The notes under the pieces were generated by a model. The model did not search any database. It was not told the origin of the DNA and was given only the letters and a program-made list of their open reading frames with translations. Position numbers and translations under genes: made by a program. From positions 5,526 to 69,525 of the forward strand of contig JBBSQD010000003.1 of the NCBI GenBank assembly GCA_038258185.1: a stretch of DNA of 64,000 nucleotides, given 5' to 3'. Shown here piece by piece: positions 15,950 to 27,616 of the stretch. Source of the stretch: JAIOHN01 sp038258185 (GTDB taxonomy: Bacteria; Chloroflexota; Anaerolineae; Aggregatilineales; Phototrophicaceae). Position 1 is the first letter of the stretch, and each line of letters starts with the position of its first letter.

Positions 15950-17968
15950 TTAATCCCCGCTGTTGTGCGAGTGCTTATGATCCACTTCGATCTGTGACTC
16001 CGGCGCGTCCGGCGGTGCCGGTTCCGACGGGTCAAGCTCATCGGCCTCGTCACGGTGGATTCCCACCAGTTCCATCACACGCTGGCGATCCACAATTTCG
16101 GTTGTGAGCAATTCGTCAGCCAGTGCCTTCAGCTTATCCTGATTGGCCGTCACCAGTTTGACGGTTTCTTTGTAGGCCGCCTCGACCATATCCTGCACTT
16201 CCGCGTCGATGCGGGCAGCAGTCTGGTCACTGTATGACCGTCCCTGCGAGAGGGAGTAGCCCAGGAAGGGCTGCTGTTCTTCGTCACCAAAGTTGATCGG
16301 CCCGAATTCTTCACTCATGCCGAACTGCGTCACCATGCGTCGCGCCAGATCGGTCACGCGCTGGAGATCATTACTGGCGCCAGTGGTGATTTCACCAATC
16401 GCCACTTCTTCAGCGGCACGTCCACCCAGCATCATCAGCATCCGTGCCTGCAGATAACTCTTGGAGTAATTACGACGGTCATCATCTGGCAACTGAGCCG
16501 TAATACCCAGCGCCTGACCACGCGGCACAATCGTCACCTTAAACACGGGGTCAGAATGCGGTGTGAGCGCGGCAACCAGCGCATGACCCGCTTCATGATA
16601 AGCAACCACTTTACGCTCATGCTCATTCGACAACGGCGGGCTTTTGATGCCCAGCACGATGCGTTCAAATGCATCTGTGAAATCCAGCATGGTAATGCTT
16701 TTGCGACCATAACGGGCAGCACTCAAAGCCGCTTCGTTCGCCAGATTAGCCAGATCAGCACCAGAGAAGCCAATGGTCGCTTTTGCCATATCCAGCAGGT
16801 CTACACTTGCATCCAGCGGCTTGCCACGCGTATGCACCTTAAGGATGTCATAGCGTCCGCTGCGATCCGGCGCGCCGACGGTGACCTGTCGGTCAAAACG
16901 GCCCGGACGCAGTAACGCGGGATCAAGCACATCGGCGCGGTTGGTCGCCGCCATAATAATGACGCTCTCATTCTGATCAAAGCCGTCCATTTCGGCCAGC
17001 ATCTGGTTCAGGGTCTGTTCACGTTCATCGTGACCACCACCCAGCCCAGCGCCACGCCGCCGTCCGACCGCATCAATTTCATCAATAAAGATAATACTGG
17101 GTGAGTTCTCTTTGGCGCGTTTGAACAGATCACGCACACGCGAAGCACCCACACCGACAAACATCTCGACAAACTCGGAAGCGGCCAGACTGAAGAAGGC
17201 CACATTCGCCTCACCGGCTACGGCTCGTGCCAGCAGCGTTTTACCGGTACCGGGAGGGCCCACCAGCAGCACACCCCGCGGGATACGTGCCCCCAGCGCG
17301 ATATATTTATCCGGCTCCTTGAGGAAGTCGACAATTTCCACCAGTTCCGCCTTGGCGGCTTCCTGCCCAGCGACATCAGCAAAGGTCACCTGTGGCCGCT
17401 CCGTGTTATATTCGCGCGCCTGTGAGCGGCCAAAGCCAAACACATTCCCCATCTGACCCTGCGCGCGTCGCGCCGACCAGACAAAGAAGCCCAGCAGACC
17501 CAGCATCAGCAGCAGCGGGCCAAAATTCGCGAGGAACACCAGTAAGGCCGGTGCCTCGACATTCTGATATTCAACCGTCGCGCCATTATCGCGCAGCACA
17601 GTCAACAGATCGGTGTCATTGGTTGGAATGGTGGCGACGAAACTATCCGCACTGCTAGCGGGCGCGTCGGAGCCACTGATCGCTGGCGGGGTCACCGGTG
17701 ACCGGAAACTCCCCTGAGCGACATTATCCTGAATGACGACTTCCTGGACATTACCAGCCTGGGCCTGCTCGAAGAAAAACGAGTAGGGGACTTCCGCTGG
17801 TTGTTCAGAGCCGATATTGCCGACCATATTGGGTACACGGAAGAATAACCAGAATAGTATTAATAACCAGACCAGCGGCCAGACCCATGTCGGTATACGA
17901 AAGGGAGGGCGTTTATCTGGCCCATCGGGTTTTTTCTCATCCCCGGAATTATCCTGTCTGAATTGCAT
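15950..17968 (-). CDS. ftsH: ATP-dependent zinc metalloprotease FtsH
   Basis: A 672-residue membrane AAA+ protease that degrades misfolded membrane proteins and selected regulators. Two transmembrane helices (about 27-45 and 143-164) flank a periplasm-side domain. The AAA module has Walker A GPPGTGKT (237-244), Walker B IIFIDEIDA (292-300) and the second region of homology (ATNRADVLDPALLRPGRFDR, 341-360). The zinc site HEAGH is at 458-462. The C-terminal tail is acidic and Pro-rich and ends in a short His/Asn-rich stretch (DHKHSHNSGD). The ATG is preceded by an AGGG site. The gene stands alone, divergent from the unknown gene at 18383. Confidence 0.97.
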   Translation of the reverse strand: MQFRQDNSGDEKKPDGPDKRPPFRIPTWVWPLVWLLILFWLFFRVPNMVGNIGSEQPAEVPYSFFFEQAQAGNVQEVVIQDNVAQGSFRSPVTPPAISGSDAPASSADSFVATIPTNDTDLLTVLRDNGATVEYQNVEAPALLVFLANFGPLLLMLGLLGFFVWSARRAQGQMGNVFGFGRSQAREYNTERPQVTFADVAGQEAAKAELVEIVDFLKEPDKYIALGARIPRGVLLVGPPGTGKTLLARAVAGEANVAFFSLAASEFVEMFVGVGASRVRDLFKRAKENSPSIIFIDEIDAVGRRRGAGLGGGHDEREQTLNQMLAEMDGFDQNESVIIMAATNRADVLDPALLRPGRFDRQVTVGAPDRSGRYDILKVHTRGKPLDASVDLLDMAKATIGFSGADLANLANEAALSAARYGRKSITMLDFTDAFERIVLGIKSPPLSNEHERKVVAYHEAGHALVAALTPHSDPVFKVTIVPRGQALGITAQLPDDDRRNYSKSYLQARMLMMLGGRAAEEVAIGEITTGASNDLQRVTDLARRMVTQFGMSEEFGPINFGDEEQQPFLGYSLSQGRSYSDQTAARIDAEVQDMVEAAYKETVKLVTANQDKLKALADELLTTEIVDRQRVMELVGIHRDEADELDPSEPAPPDAPESQIEVDHKHSHNSGD

Positions 17969-18264
17969 CTGTTTACCCTGTAATGTTCAATACGTTAGTC
18001 CATAATGATACCGTGACAACATTAGATTACTACAAGTTTTTCGTTAGGGCGGGTGATTGTATTTCTCATTTTGGCCTCAGCGTCATAAAAACCCTAAAAA
18101 ATTGGGGTTTAATGGACTTCTGTTTCCGATTATGCTGATTGTAATGATTTGGTTTGAGCCTGTGACAAAGTGTATTGATCCACCCCGCAAAACAACCTTT
18201 CGCAAACCCGGGTGAAATTAACACTTTATTTAGGTTTTCTTGAGGTTATAAGAATAGTATTAAT
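17969..18264. other. Intergenic region upstream of ftsH
   Basis: An A/T-rich divergent gap. AAACCCTA and TGGGGTTT (about 18089-18110) could form a short hairpin with one mismatch. I see no gene, tRNA or convincing promoter for ftsH, whose promoter must nevertheless lie here. Confidence 0.35.
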
Positions 18265-18294
18265 TTGCAAGGTGAGTGTAAGTTGTGATACTAT
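18265..18294 (+). promoter_or_regulatory. Candidate promoter for the unknown gene at 18383
   Basis: TTGCAA (18265-18270) and TACTAT (18289-18294) lie 18 bp apart. Each has two mismatches or fewer from the sigma-70 consensus. They precede the gene by about 90 bp. Confidence 0.45.
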
Positions 18295-18382
18295 TTTAAG
18301 ACAATAAATAAACGCAATACAAACCTTCATTATTTACGGATTATTCGTGAAATATAATGAAGTACAACGCGAGGGGGTGGTT

Positions 18383-19060
18383 ATGATGCTTAAAAATGCT
18401 GAAGACGAAATCAAAGTCCTTGAAGACACGAAACCGAAAAAGCCGATCATGAATTTGCCAACTGACAATCTTGCCGAAAAAGATACCCAGTCCATCCTGT
18501 CCGCGCGCCAGTTGCCCCCCGCAGCGCCCTGGATGTTGCATGAATTTCTGAATGGCAACATGGATGATGAAGCGCTGGATCAGGAACTGGGGCGGCGTTT
18601 CCCAGCCATGCCGGTGATGTCTAACGCGCATTTTCGGGCAGGTGACCCCCAGAAGCGTTACGGCATTGCCACTCTCGCCACCCAGGATAACGCGGCGGCG
18701 CTGATTGTCGATGTGGATCGCAAAACCCGCACCACCCAATTCTCGTTTACACTGCGTTCGATGTTATCCCTGCGCTATAATTTCGTCGCGCTGACGGCGA
18801 TGGATCGCTCGCGCTGGCTGGAAAATCTGCGCATCAAAGACACACATCTGGCTTTCCTGTGGACACAACAGCGCTGGCAGGGCGATTATATGCTGTGTGT
18901 GACGCAAAAATATCACACCACCATTTATGCGTTTTCCGCCCTGCATTTTGAGTCAGCCACCCGCCTGACCGCTGATGTCTCGACCAAGCTGGTGGACTGG
19001 CTGGATGACTACTGGAAGATCGACCCCGGCGAAAAACCGACACCGCTGCCGACCTGGTAA
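18383..19060 (+). CDS. Protein of unknown function
   Basis: I do not recognise this 225-residue protein. It has no signal peptide or membrane helix. The first 60 residues are charged and probably flexible (AEDEIKVLEDTKPKKP). The rest appears to be one alpha/beta domain rich in aromatic residues (RSRWLENLRIKDTHLAFLW and WLDDYWKID near the end). I start it at the ATG at 18383 because GAGGGGG lies 6 nt upstream; an upstream in-frame ATG at 18347 would add 12 residues but has no ribosome site. A His/Trp-rich core could suggest a binding role, but no catalytic pattern is visible. It is divergent from ftsH; the genes after it are on the other strand. Confidence 0.75.
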   Translation: MMLKNAEDEIKVLEDTKPKKPIMNLPTDNLAEKDTQSILSARQLPPAAPWMLHEFLNGNMDDEALDQELGRRFPAMPVMSNAHFRAGDPQKRYGIATLATQDNAAALIVDVDRKTRTTQFSFTLRSMLSLRYNFVALTAMDRSRWLENLRIKDTHLAFLWTQQRWQGDYMLCVTQKYHTTIYAFSALHFESATRLTADVSTKLVDWLDDYWKIDPGEKPTPLPTW

Positions 19061-19076
19061 TCAGGTTAATCGAACG

Positions 19077-19475
19077 TCAGTTATTTTTATTCCGTGTCTG
19101 GGTGTCTGGCATCGCGCTGCTTTGCTGCAGATACCACTTGTTGCCGTCTGGGTCATGAAACACGATGGATGTCCCCCACGGTTGATGCTCCAATGGAGGC
19201 AACTCCAACCCCTTACCTTTGAGTTCAGCGTAGTCGGCTTCAATGTCGCTGGTGATGAGAACCAGAGCGCCACGACTGCCAGCATCCTCCCAACTGGAGA
19301 GTACAATTGATGTGGATGCGCCCGGTGGAATCAGCTCGATCCACCGCGTCCCTTCGATCTCAAAGTGTTCCATATTCACCCGTTCCTCAAAGCCGAGGAT
19401 GCGTGTGTAGAAGTCGAGCGCAGCCGCTTGATCGGTGACGGGGATGCCAATATGATCAATATGTTGGATGTTCAT
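19077..19475 (-). CDS. VOC (glyoxalase/bleomycin-resistance fold) family protein
   Basis: A 132-residue protein with the paired beta-alpha-beta-beta-beta units of the vicinal-oxygen-chelate fold: first unit HIDHIGIPVTDQAAALDFYTRILGF, second unit ending in VFHDPDGNKWYLQQ. These two quoted ends mark residues 5-29 and about 100-115. His5 or His8 and the Glu near the end of each half are candidate metal ligands. Members include glyoxalases, dioxygenases and antibiotic-binding proteins, so the substrate stays open. I start it at the ATG at 19475, which has an AAAAGG site and leaves 14 bp to the upstream regulator gene; a longer reading would overlap that gene. It is probably cotranscribed with the AraC regulator. 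Confidence 0.88.
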   Translation of the reverse strand: MNIQHIDHIGIPVTDQAAALDFYTRILGFEERVNMEHFEIEGTRWIELIPPGASTSIVLSSWEDAGSRGALVLITSDIEADYAELKGKGLELPPLEHQPWGTSIVFHDPDGNKWYLQQSSAMPDTQTRNKNN

Positions 19476-19489
19476 ACGTGTGTGCCTTT

Positions 19490-20371
19490 TTATGTATTGG
19501 ATAACACACTCATCGTATCCGGTTCCCATTGTAAAAATCGGTCATGTTCCTGAAACTTCTGTTCAATCAGGTCATGGTGGCCGGAAAAATAGTCAACCGG
19601 GGACATGCCCACCAATTCTCCAAATTCCCGCACAAGATGCGACGCATCATGATAGCCATACCGTAAGGCGAGTTGCTCTAAACTCATACCATAAATAGGA
19701 TATGCCGTTGATTTGAGCACACGATCTAACCGCGAGATGCGTGAAAACTGCTTCGGCGATAAGCCTACGATTTGTCGAAAAACACGCCCGAACTGACGCT
19801 CACTCAGATTGACTTCGTGTGCCAGCGTTGAAACGCTGACCTGCCGCTGCTGTAACTGCTTTGTAACGAAGGTGATTCGATCAAAATGCGTTTGTTCGAC
19901 CTTGCGCTGCATAAAAAAAGCGATGAGCGGGTATGCCCACTGCGGCGTTTGCAGGGCATGAAACAACTGTTCCTTTAGCAAACGCACCTCACCAGGATTG
20001 TAGAAATCACTCAACGGCATAAAAGAATAGGATTGCTTATTCGTCGTGTCATAATGGCGAAATGCCGCCCAGCCACCCGGCTTAAAACGAACCCCAATCA
20101 TGGCCGAACTTGTCATACCCACTTGCCTGACATGCAGGGCATGCGCATAAGGACGCATCAACCAGCTTGAGGCGCAATCAAAGGGCCTCTCTGAATCCTG
20201 AGAAATAATCTGCGATTGCCCCTGAAACTGAAACAGAATTTCTGCCTGTCCTTCGGCTGAGATAATCTCATCCGGCGCGACCACCATGGGTAGCAGCAGG
20301 CGCCAGAAATAGGCAATGGTGTCAGCCAGGGCAGGTGGTGGGCGCAGTTGCTCAAAATAAACTGTCTGCAA
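19490..20371 (-). CDS. AraC family transcriptional regulator
   Basis: A 293-residue regulator. The N-terminal 150 residues resemble the DUF6597 sensor domain often joined to AraC heads (YFEQLRPPPALADTIAYFWRL as the opening; positions 4-24). The C-terminal part carries two helix-turn-helix units: VSTLAHEVNLSERQFGRVF and LEQLALRYGYHDASHLVREF, followed by GMSPVDYF, the normal end of an AraC DNA-binding domain. The start is TTG with GGAG about 8 nt before it. It probably controls the VOC gene 14 bp downstream, and perhaps itself. The effector is not evident. Confidence 0.92.
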   Translation of the reverse strand: MQTVYFEQLRPPPALADTIAYFWRLLLPMVVAPDEIISAEGQAEILFQFQGQSQIISQDSERPFDCASSWLMRPYAHALHVRQVGMTSSAMIGVRFKPGGWAAFRHYDTTNKQSYSFMPLSDFYNPGEVRLLKEQLFHALQTPQWAYPLIAFFMQRKVEQTHFDRITFVTKQLQQRQVSVSTLAHEVNLSERQFGRVFRQIVGLSPKQFSRISRLDRVLKSTAYPIYGMSLEQLALRYGYHDASHLVREFGELVGMSPVDYFSGHHDLIEQKFQEHDRFLQWEPDTMSVLSNT

Positions 20372-20447
20372 ATATCAACTCCATATCAGCCCAAATTTAT
20401 CATGACCAGACGAGTAAATTATTATAAAAGGAATTGAAATGAATTAA

Positions 20448-22490
20448 TCATCCAATTGGTACACCCCACATTTGTACAGTTCCGTCTCTGCTACTAGTCG
20501 CAATGAGTGTGCCTTGTCGATTTATTGCGATTCCTGTAATGTTCGTGCTGTGAGCATGGAAAATGACAGGGCTAGCCTCACTCTTAACCGGCCACAAAAC
20601 GAGATCACCCTGGATACTTGATGCAATGATGAGGTCTGATTCTCTGTTAAAAATTAAATGTTCCAGAGCTAAATCTTCACTGTTCAGAATCAATTTAGGC
20701 AAGAATTCATCAGTATCAAAAAGCGTTATACTGTCCCAACCCATTGAGTTGTAACCACTGATAGCGACCCACTCGCCGTTGGGACTAAAGGCAATATCAG
20801 AAACAGAATTGTAATTTGTGTTTAACCGTAGTGCATTAGATGTCCCTGTCTCCCAAACATATACCTGTCCATCATTGGCCGATGCTCCAAACATACTCCC
20901 GTCCGGGTGAATAGCAACATCATAGTATTTATAGAATCGGTCATTATTGACTTCTGTGCCATAGTAGCTGATGTCCAGGTTATCGCCGTCCATTTGGATG
21001 ATACCCACAGCTTTTGAGGTGCTGCCTGCGAGGCTTATCACGCCTGTTTGCATGTCTGGGGATAACTCAAAATCAAATACACGGCTATAGTCAATCGGAA
21101 ATTCCAGAAATGATCGGAATCCCGTTTCAGGCTTCCAGATGGAAATGCTGTACATTTGATCTCCGCTTACAAAAAACTCGCCGTCATGGCCAGCGCGAAT
21201 AACCCTCATCTGGCGCAACTCATTTACCTGCCTTTCCGAATCCTGGTAGAGATCATTCTCAAAATCCCATAGATAAATGCGATCCCCGCCGCCTGCTCCA
21301 CCACCGGCAAGTGTTGGAACCATGATTTGGTTCCCAGAAATAATGGCTAGTGACTGACCATCATCACTAAATTCAATATCCCACATATAGTAACCAAGCC
21401 CTGTATTACTACTTGTCGTAGTTCCTCGCAACAGCTCATAAATGATTAAATCTCCATTTATTGTGCCGATTGCAATCCGGTTTCTGTCAGGCGACAAAGC
21501 GATATCTGCTGCAGCAGTCGAACCTGTCTCAATAGTAATTTCTTGCTCACCAGTCATCCAGTCTGCAAGCGCTACCGAATAAGTTGCAGTGTCTCCATCA
21601 TTGAAACTGAGGATTGCACCAGCAGCGACGGTATTCGACACAAAGGAGGCTGTATTGCCAATGCTGGGCTGCACTGCGATGATATCCTGGGTTGGAATGT
21701 CAATCACAGCAATGCCGGTGTGCACCAAATCAAATCCCGCGATAATTGCAAAACCCGAATCATCTGACACTTGCATATCCCAGATTCCGAACGGCAAATT
21801 AGTTTCGAGGATTATTGGTTCCTGATTTAACTCCGTTTCGCTTAAGGCAGTCAGATCCCAAAATCGGACTGTGTTATCCCAACCCATTGAGGTGGACACG
21901 AGCATTGTATCGTCCACAGCAAAGGCTACGTGATGTACATTAACATCGAATAGCCTATATACAGTTTCCCTCGTTTGCACATCCCAGATCACGATGTGAT
22001 CATTTAGAGCAATCGCGAGCAATTCCCCGTCTTGGCTCACGCCCATCCCCATAATTGTGGAACAATCAGGTAAATAGTCGCTGCTATAGGCTGGGAAACA
22101 ATAATCATCAATTTCATGGTAGGTGACAGTATCGTAAACCCGTAAACGACTATCATTTCCTGCTGTGAATAGCAGTTCGCCATTGGGATGATAAGTGAGA
22201 GTATGGACATAACTTCTGTGCTGGTCGAGCCATATTGGTTCCGCCGTTAAATCATCTGCTTGATAGACCCAGACACCAGCAGAGCCACTGACTGCGATTT
22301 GTGTTCCATTGGGTGACCAAGCGACTGTATTAATAGTACCTCGCCCAAATACCTTCAATCGTTCGAGGCGAGACGCATTTTCATGGGTGATTGGTTCCAG
22401 GTCGTGCAAGGAGTCTGAGGTATTTTGAGCTTGCATACCAGCCGCTGAAATGAGAAGGAAGCTGCAAAGAACGATCAGTATAAGTTTCAT
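20448..22490 (-). CDS. Secreted WD40-repeat protein
   Basis: A 680-residue exported beta-propeller protein. Residues 1-22 are a signal peptide. From about residue 45 to the end, WD40-like blades repeat, with recurring cores such as TVAWSPNGTQIAVSGSAGVWVY, HTLTYHPNGELLFTAGNDSRLRVYD, DIAFSPNGEWVAISG and, as the last blade, GIAINRQGTLIATSSRDGTVQMW; these mark positions only. Around a dozen blades would give two propellers. No catalytic or anchoring motif is seen, so it is probably a binding platform outside the membrane. The gene is visibly more A/T-rich than the YyaL gene beside it, with many TTA/AAT codons, which hints at a separate history. Confidence 0.85.
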   Translation of the reverse strand: MKLILIVLCSFLLISAAGMQAQNTSDSLHDLEPITHENASRLERLKVFGRGTINTVAWSPNGTQIAVSGSAGVWVYQADDLTAEPIWLDQHRSYVHTLTYHPNGELLFTAGNDSRLRVYDTVTYHEIDDYCFPAYSSDYLPDCSTIMGMGVSQDGELLAIALNDHIVIWDVQTRETVYRLFDVNVHHVAFAVDDTMLVSTSMGWDNTVRFWDLTALSETELNQEPIILETNLPFGIWDMQVSDDSGFAIIAGFDLVHTGIAVIDIPTQDIIAVQPSIGNTASFVSNTVAAGAILSFNDGDTATYSVALADWMTGEQEITIETGSTAAADIALSPDRNRIAIGTINGDLIIYELLRGTTTSSNTGLGYYMWDIEFSDDGQSLAIISGNQIMVPTLAGGGAGGGDRIYLWDFENDLYQDSERQVNELRQMRVIRAGHDGEFFVSGDQMYSISIWKPETGFRSFLEFPIDYSRVFDFELSPDMQTGVISLAGSTSKAVGIIQMDGDNLDISYYGTEVNNDRFYKYYDVAIHPDGSMFGASANDGQVYVWETGTSNALRLNTNYNSVSDIAFSPNGEWVAISGYNSMGWDSITLFDTDEFLPKLILNSEDLALEHLIFNRESDLIIASSIQGDLVLWPVKSEASPVIFHAHSTNITGIAINRQGTLIATSSRDGTVQMWGVPIG

Positions 22491-22682
22491 GTCATACTCA
22501 ATTTGACTTTTCTTTAATTGTACTCGTTAAACATATGCTCTTTGCAAAACATAATTACCTATATACTGCAAAATTGCCTAAATGTATTCTCACGCAACAG
22601 CCCCCGCTGTTGCGTTTTGATTCCCCATCTTGTAGCATTATACAGACAAATATCAGCAAAATTACCAGGAAGCGATCTCCTT

Positions 22683-24722
<2,040 letters not shown>

Positions 24723-24746
24723 TCTGCTTACCGTAAACGGCATGAT

Positions 24747-26066
24747 CTAACGGATGAGGGACTGTAATTGCTGAATTCTATCGATTACTGTGGGGTTTGA
24801 GTTTTCGCCTTCAATAGCAAGGTAGTGCTGATAAGCTTCTAAGGCTTTCTCGTATTCCTGCACTTTGTTGTAGGTATCGCCAAGCCAGAAGTAATACAGG
24901 CTGTTTTGGGAATCAAGCTCAATCGCCTGAATAAACTCTGCAATGGCTTGATCATAATTGAAGGTTAGATTGTAAACTGCTCCGCGACCCCAGTAAGCGT
25001 TTACGTAGGTGGGGTCTAATGCAAGAGTGCGTGTGTAGTCAGCTATCGCCTGGTCAAATTGCCCACTATTGGTCAATGCAAACGCACGGCTGTAGTAGGC
25101 ATTTGCATCGCTAGAATTCAGCTCTATCACTTTGGTGAAGGCTTCGACTGCGTCGTCGTAGTTTTCGCTAAGGTAATGGACTCTGGCTATTCCGTAAAAT
25201 GCTTCGGTATTTTGAGGATCTAATTCAGCGGCCTGAGAAAAATCAGCAAGCGCCTCGGGCATATTTCGCATATCGAGTTGCAGATCGCCTCTGATGATAT
25301 AAGGTTCCACTAAATGTGGGGAAAGTTGAATGGCGCGGGTTGGATAATCCAGAAAGTGCTCTAAACCTTCATTTTCAGTGTCTAAAGGGTTAAAGACTGG
25401 CAGTGTGAGCGTGGTCACGTACAAAGCGCCAACATCCGGGTCAAGTTCTACTGCATATTCAAAATCGGCTCGCGCCCGATCCTGCTGACCCAGAGCTTCA
25501 TAAGCGAAACCACGTTCGGCGTAGGCAACAGCATTATCGGGATAGGCATTAATCAGTTCCGAAAAATGATCGATCATAGCTTGAAAGTCATTTTGTTCTC
25601 GATAGACCACACCCAACAAGATATATAAAGCTGCATTGTCTGGTTCGATATCAAGTGCTTGATTGATTGGCTCAAGCCCAGCGGTAAAATCATCTATAAA
25701 AAACAGGACGTTTGCCTGACCCATATAACCAAAAGGATTATCGGGTTGATTTTTGACGACAAAATCAAAGTCAGTTAACGCCTGCTCAAATTGCCGCAAG
25801 CGGATATACACATTGCCTCTTTCAAGATAGGCATTTATGATCGAAGAATCAAGGTCAATTGCACAACTATAGCTTATCGCTGCCTCATTAAATTCATTTT
25901 GTGCGACTTTTTCCCGCGCAAGCGACAGGTAATCTTCTGCGGAAAAATCACTTTCGCTACAGCTATCTGCCTGTCCAGCGAAGCTTGCTGTAATGGTATA
26001 GATGCCATGAGTGGTGAGTAGCAGTAGTAATGTATACGTTATAACCATCTTCTGAATGAATCGCAT
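24747..26066 (-). CDS. Secreted TPR-repeat protein
   Basis: A 439-residue protein with a signal peptide (about 1-31). From residue 42 to the end it consists of about eleven tetratricopeptide repeats; examples are AYLERGNVYIRLRQFEQALTDF, AYYSRAFALTNSGQFDQAIADY and AYWGRGAVYNLTFNYDQAIAEF (position markers). TPR arrays bind protein partners; none can be named. The ATG follows AAAGGAA. Like the WD40 gene, it is exported, built of repeats, on the minus strand and more A/T-rich than the YyaL gene lying between the two. Confidence 0.86.
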   Translation of the reverse strand: MRFIQKMVITYTLLLLLTTHGIYTITASFAGQADSCSESDFSAEDYLSLAREKVAQNEFNEAAISYSCAIDLDSSIINAYLERGNVYIRLRQFEQALTDFDFVVKNQPDNPFGYMGQANVLFFIDDFTAGLEPINQALDIEPDNAALYILLGVVYREQNDFQAMIDHFSELINAYPDNAVAYAERGFAYEALGQQDRARADFEYAVELDPDVGALYVTTLTLPVFNPLDTENEGLEHFLDYPTRAIQLSPHLVEPYIIRGDLQLDMRNMPEALADFSQAAELDPQNTEAFYGIARVHYLSENYDDAVEAFTKVIELNSSDANAYYSRAFALTNSGQFDQAIADYTRTLALDPTYVNAYWGRGAVYNLTFNYDQAIAEFIQAIELDSQNSLYYFWLGDTYNKVQEYEKALEAYQHYLAIEGENSNPTVIDRIQQLQSLIR

Positions 26067-26149
26067 GAGCAGATTCCTTTATGTTCAACTGTTCATCTGA
26101 CAGATCTATCATACATTTGATATTGATATAGACCCTTAAACATCCCACT

Positions 26150-26169
26150 GGACGGTTCAGGACGGTTCA
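26150..26169 (+). repeat. Tandem 10-bp repeat before the Eis-like gene
   Basis: GGACGGTTCA occurs twice without a spacer, 33 bp before the start codon. One helical turn of period fits a site for a protein bound twice on one DNA face. It may equally be chance. Confidence 0.4.
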
Positions 26170-26202
26170 TGATAGACTGCATCGCAATCGAAAGGATATG
26201 TC

Positions 26203-27546
26203 ATGAACCGAGATCTGGGCAACGGACTGATTTTGCGGTCGATCAGTGATGCACATAGCAGTGACCGCCGCGATTTACCCGCGTTCTATACCGAAGTTTT
26301 TAGCGAAGCCAACGACGAAAGCGATCCCTGGATTGCTCCGTGGGCGGAGACATTGCTTTCCGGCGATCATCCCACCGTCACCGCCGATGATATCTGGACA
26401 GTGGTCGATACCACGCAAAATGATCGCATTGTCTCCGCGCTGTTATTGATTCCGCAGACATGGCGCTACGAATGGATTGAACTTCCCGTCGGACGCATCG
26501 AGATCGTCGCCACCCACAAGGATTACCGCCGGCGCGGTTTAGTCCGCGCCTTGATGCAGACCGCCCATGAGCGCAGTGCCGCTTTAGGTCATACTGTGCA
26601 GGCCATCACCGGCATTCCGCATTATTATCGCCAGTTTGGATATGCCATGGCCGTTGATCTGGGTGCATATGCCACTATTCCGCTGGCCAGTGTCCGCCCT
26701 TTGGATGCTGATAAAACACCCGATTATACTTTGCGCGCCGCCACCCCGGCGGATATTCCCACACTGGTCGCCTGGGATCAGCACGAGGGCGATCAGGCTC
26801 TGCTCACAACCGTGCGCTCGGAATCTGATTGGGCTTATGAATGGGGGCGCCCTGCCGAGCATATCTGGAAAATGGATGTGCTCATCATCACTGACACCGA
26901 CGGGCAGGGCGTAGGCTATCTCGCAATACAGCAGAAATTAGACGCTGGCCCCAATGGCTGGCTGGCCTGTCATGCCTATGTCGTGGGAGACAAGGCCTCT
27001 CATCTGGCGACCTATAAAGACGTCGTGCATGGCCTGAAAACTTATCTCGAAAACCGCTATGCGGATGATCCGCCGCACTTTCTGCACTTTGCTGCCGGGA
27101 TGAATGAGGGTTTTATGACACTCACCAAATCCAGTTATCCGGCGGTCACCCGTGAACATACGTATGCCTGGTATCTGCGCATTGCTGACCTGCCGCGTTT
27201 TGTGCAGCAGATCGCCCCGGTGCTGGAAAAACGCCTGGAACATTCCGCCGCGCATCGTTTCACCGGAGAATTGAAAATTAATTTTTACGACAGCACCGGC
27301 CTGCGCATCGCCTTCGAGCAGGGGCGTGTTTCTGCCGCTGAGATCATCTTGATGGATACTCCGCAGACCACCGATAAGGCCGATGTGCATCTGCCCTGGC
27401 ATATGCTGCTGGCCTTGATTTTTGGCTATCGTACCTTTGAAGAGTTGGAATTTGTCCTGCCGGAATGCCGCGCCAACGGCAAAGCCCGTGTCTTGTTTCA
27501 GGTCTTATTCCCGCGTAAACGCTCATGGATCAGGCCGTTTGCATGA
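26203..27546 (+). CDS. Eis-like GNAT acetyltransferase with SCP2-like C-terminus
   Basis: A 447-residue protein of the Eis build: an N-terminal GNAT domain (VGRIEIVATHKDYRRRGLVRALM holds the acetyl-CoA motif, about residues 98-120), a second degenerate GNAT domain (about 170-300) and a C-terminal sterol-carrier-like domain (about 345-447). Mycobacterial Eis acetylates aminoglycosides and polyamines at several positions and is a hexamer; the substrate here is unknown. It is cytoplasmic. The ATG follows GAAAGGA by 8 nt. The exonuclease gene starts 70 bp downstream on the same strand. Confidence 0.85.
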   Translation: MNRDLGNGLILRSISDAHSSDRRDLPAFYTEVFSEANDESDPWIAPWAETLLSGDHPTVTADDIWTVVDTTQNDRIVSALLLIPQTWRYEWIELPVGRIEIVATHKDYRRRGLVRALMQTAHERSAALGHTVQAITGIPHYYRQFGYAMAVDLGAYATIPLASVRPLDADKTPDYTLRAATPADIPTLVAWDQHEGDQALLTTVRSESDWAYEWGRPAEHIWKMDVLIITDTDGQGVGYLAIQQKLDAGPNGWLACHAYVVGDKASHLATYKDVVHGLKTYLENRYADDPPHFLHFAAGMNEGFMTLTKSSYPAVTREHTYAWYLRIADLPRFVQQIAPVLEKRLEHSAAHRFTGELKINFYDSTGLRIAFEQGRVSAAEIILMDTPQTTDKADVHLPWHMLLALIFGYRTFEELEFVLPECRANGKARVLFQVLFPRKRSWIRPFA

Positions 27547-27616
27547 TACAATACATCACATAGGTAGGGGTGTTTTTAGCGAATGGCTAAGACCTAACGA
27601 CCAGGGACTACGAAAC

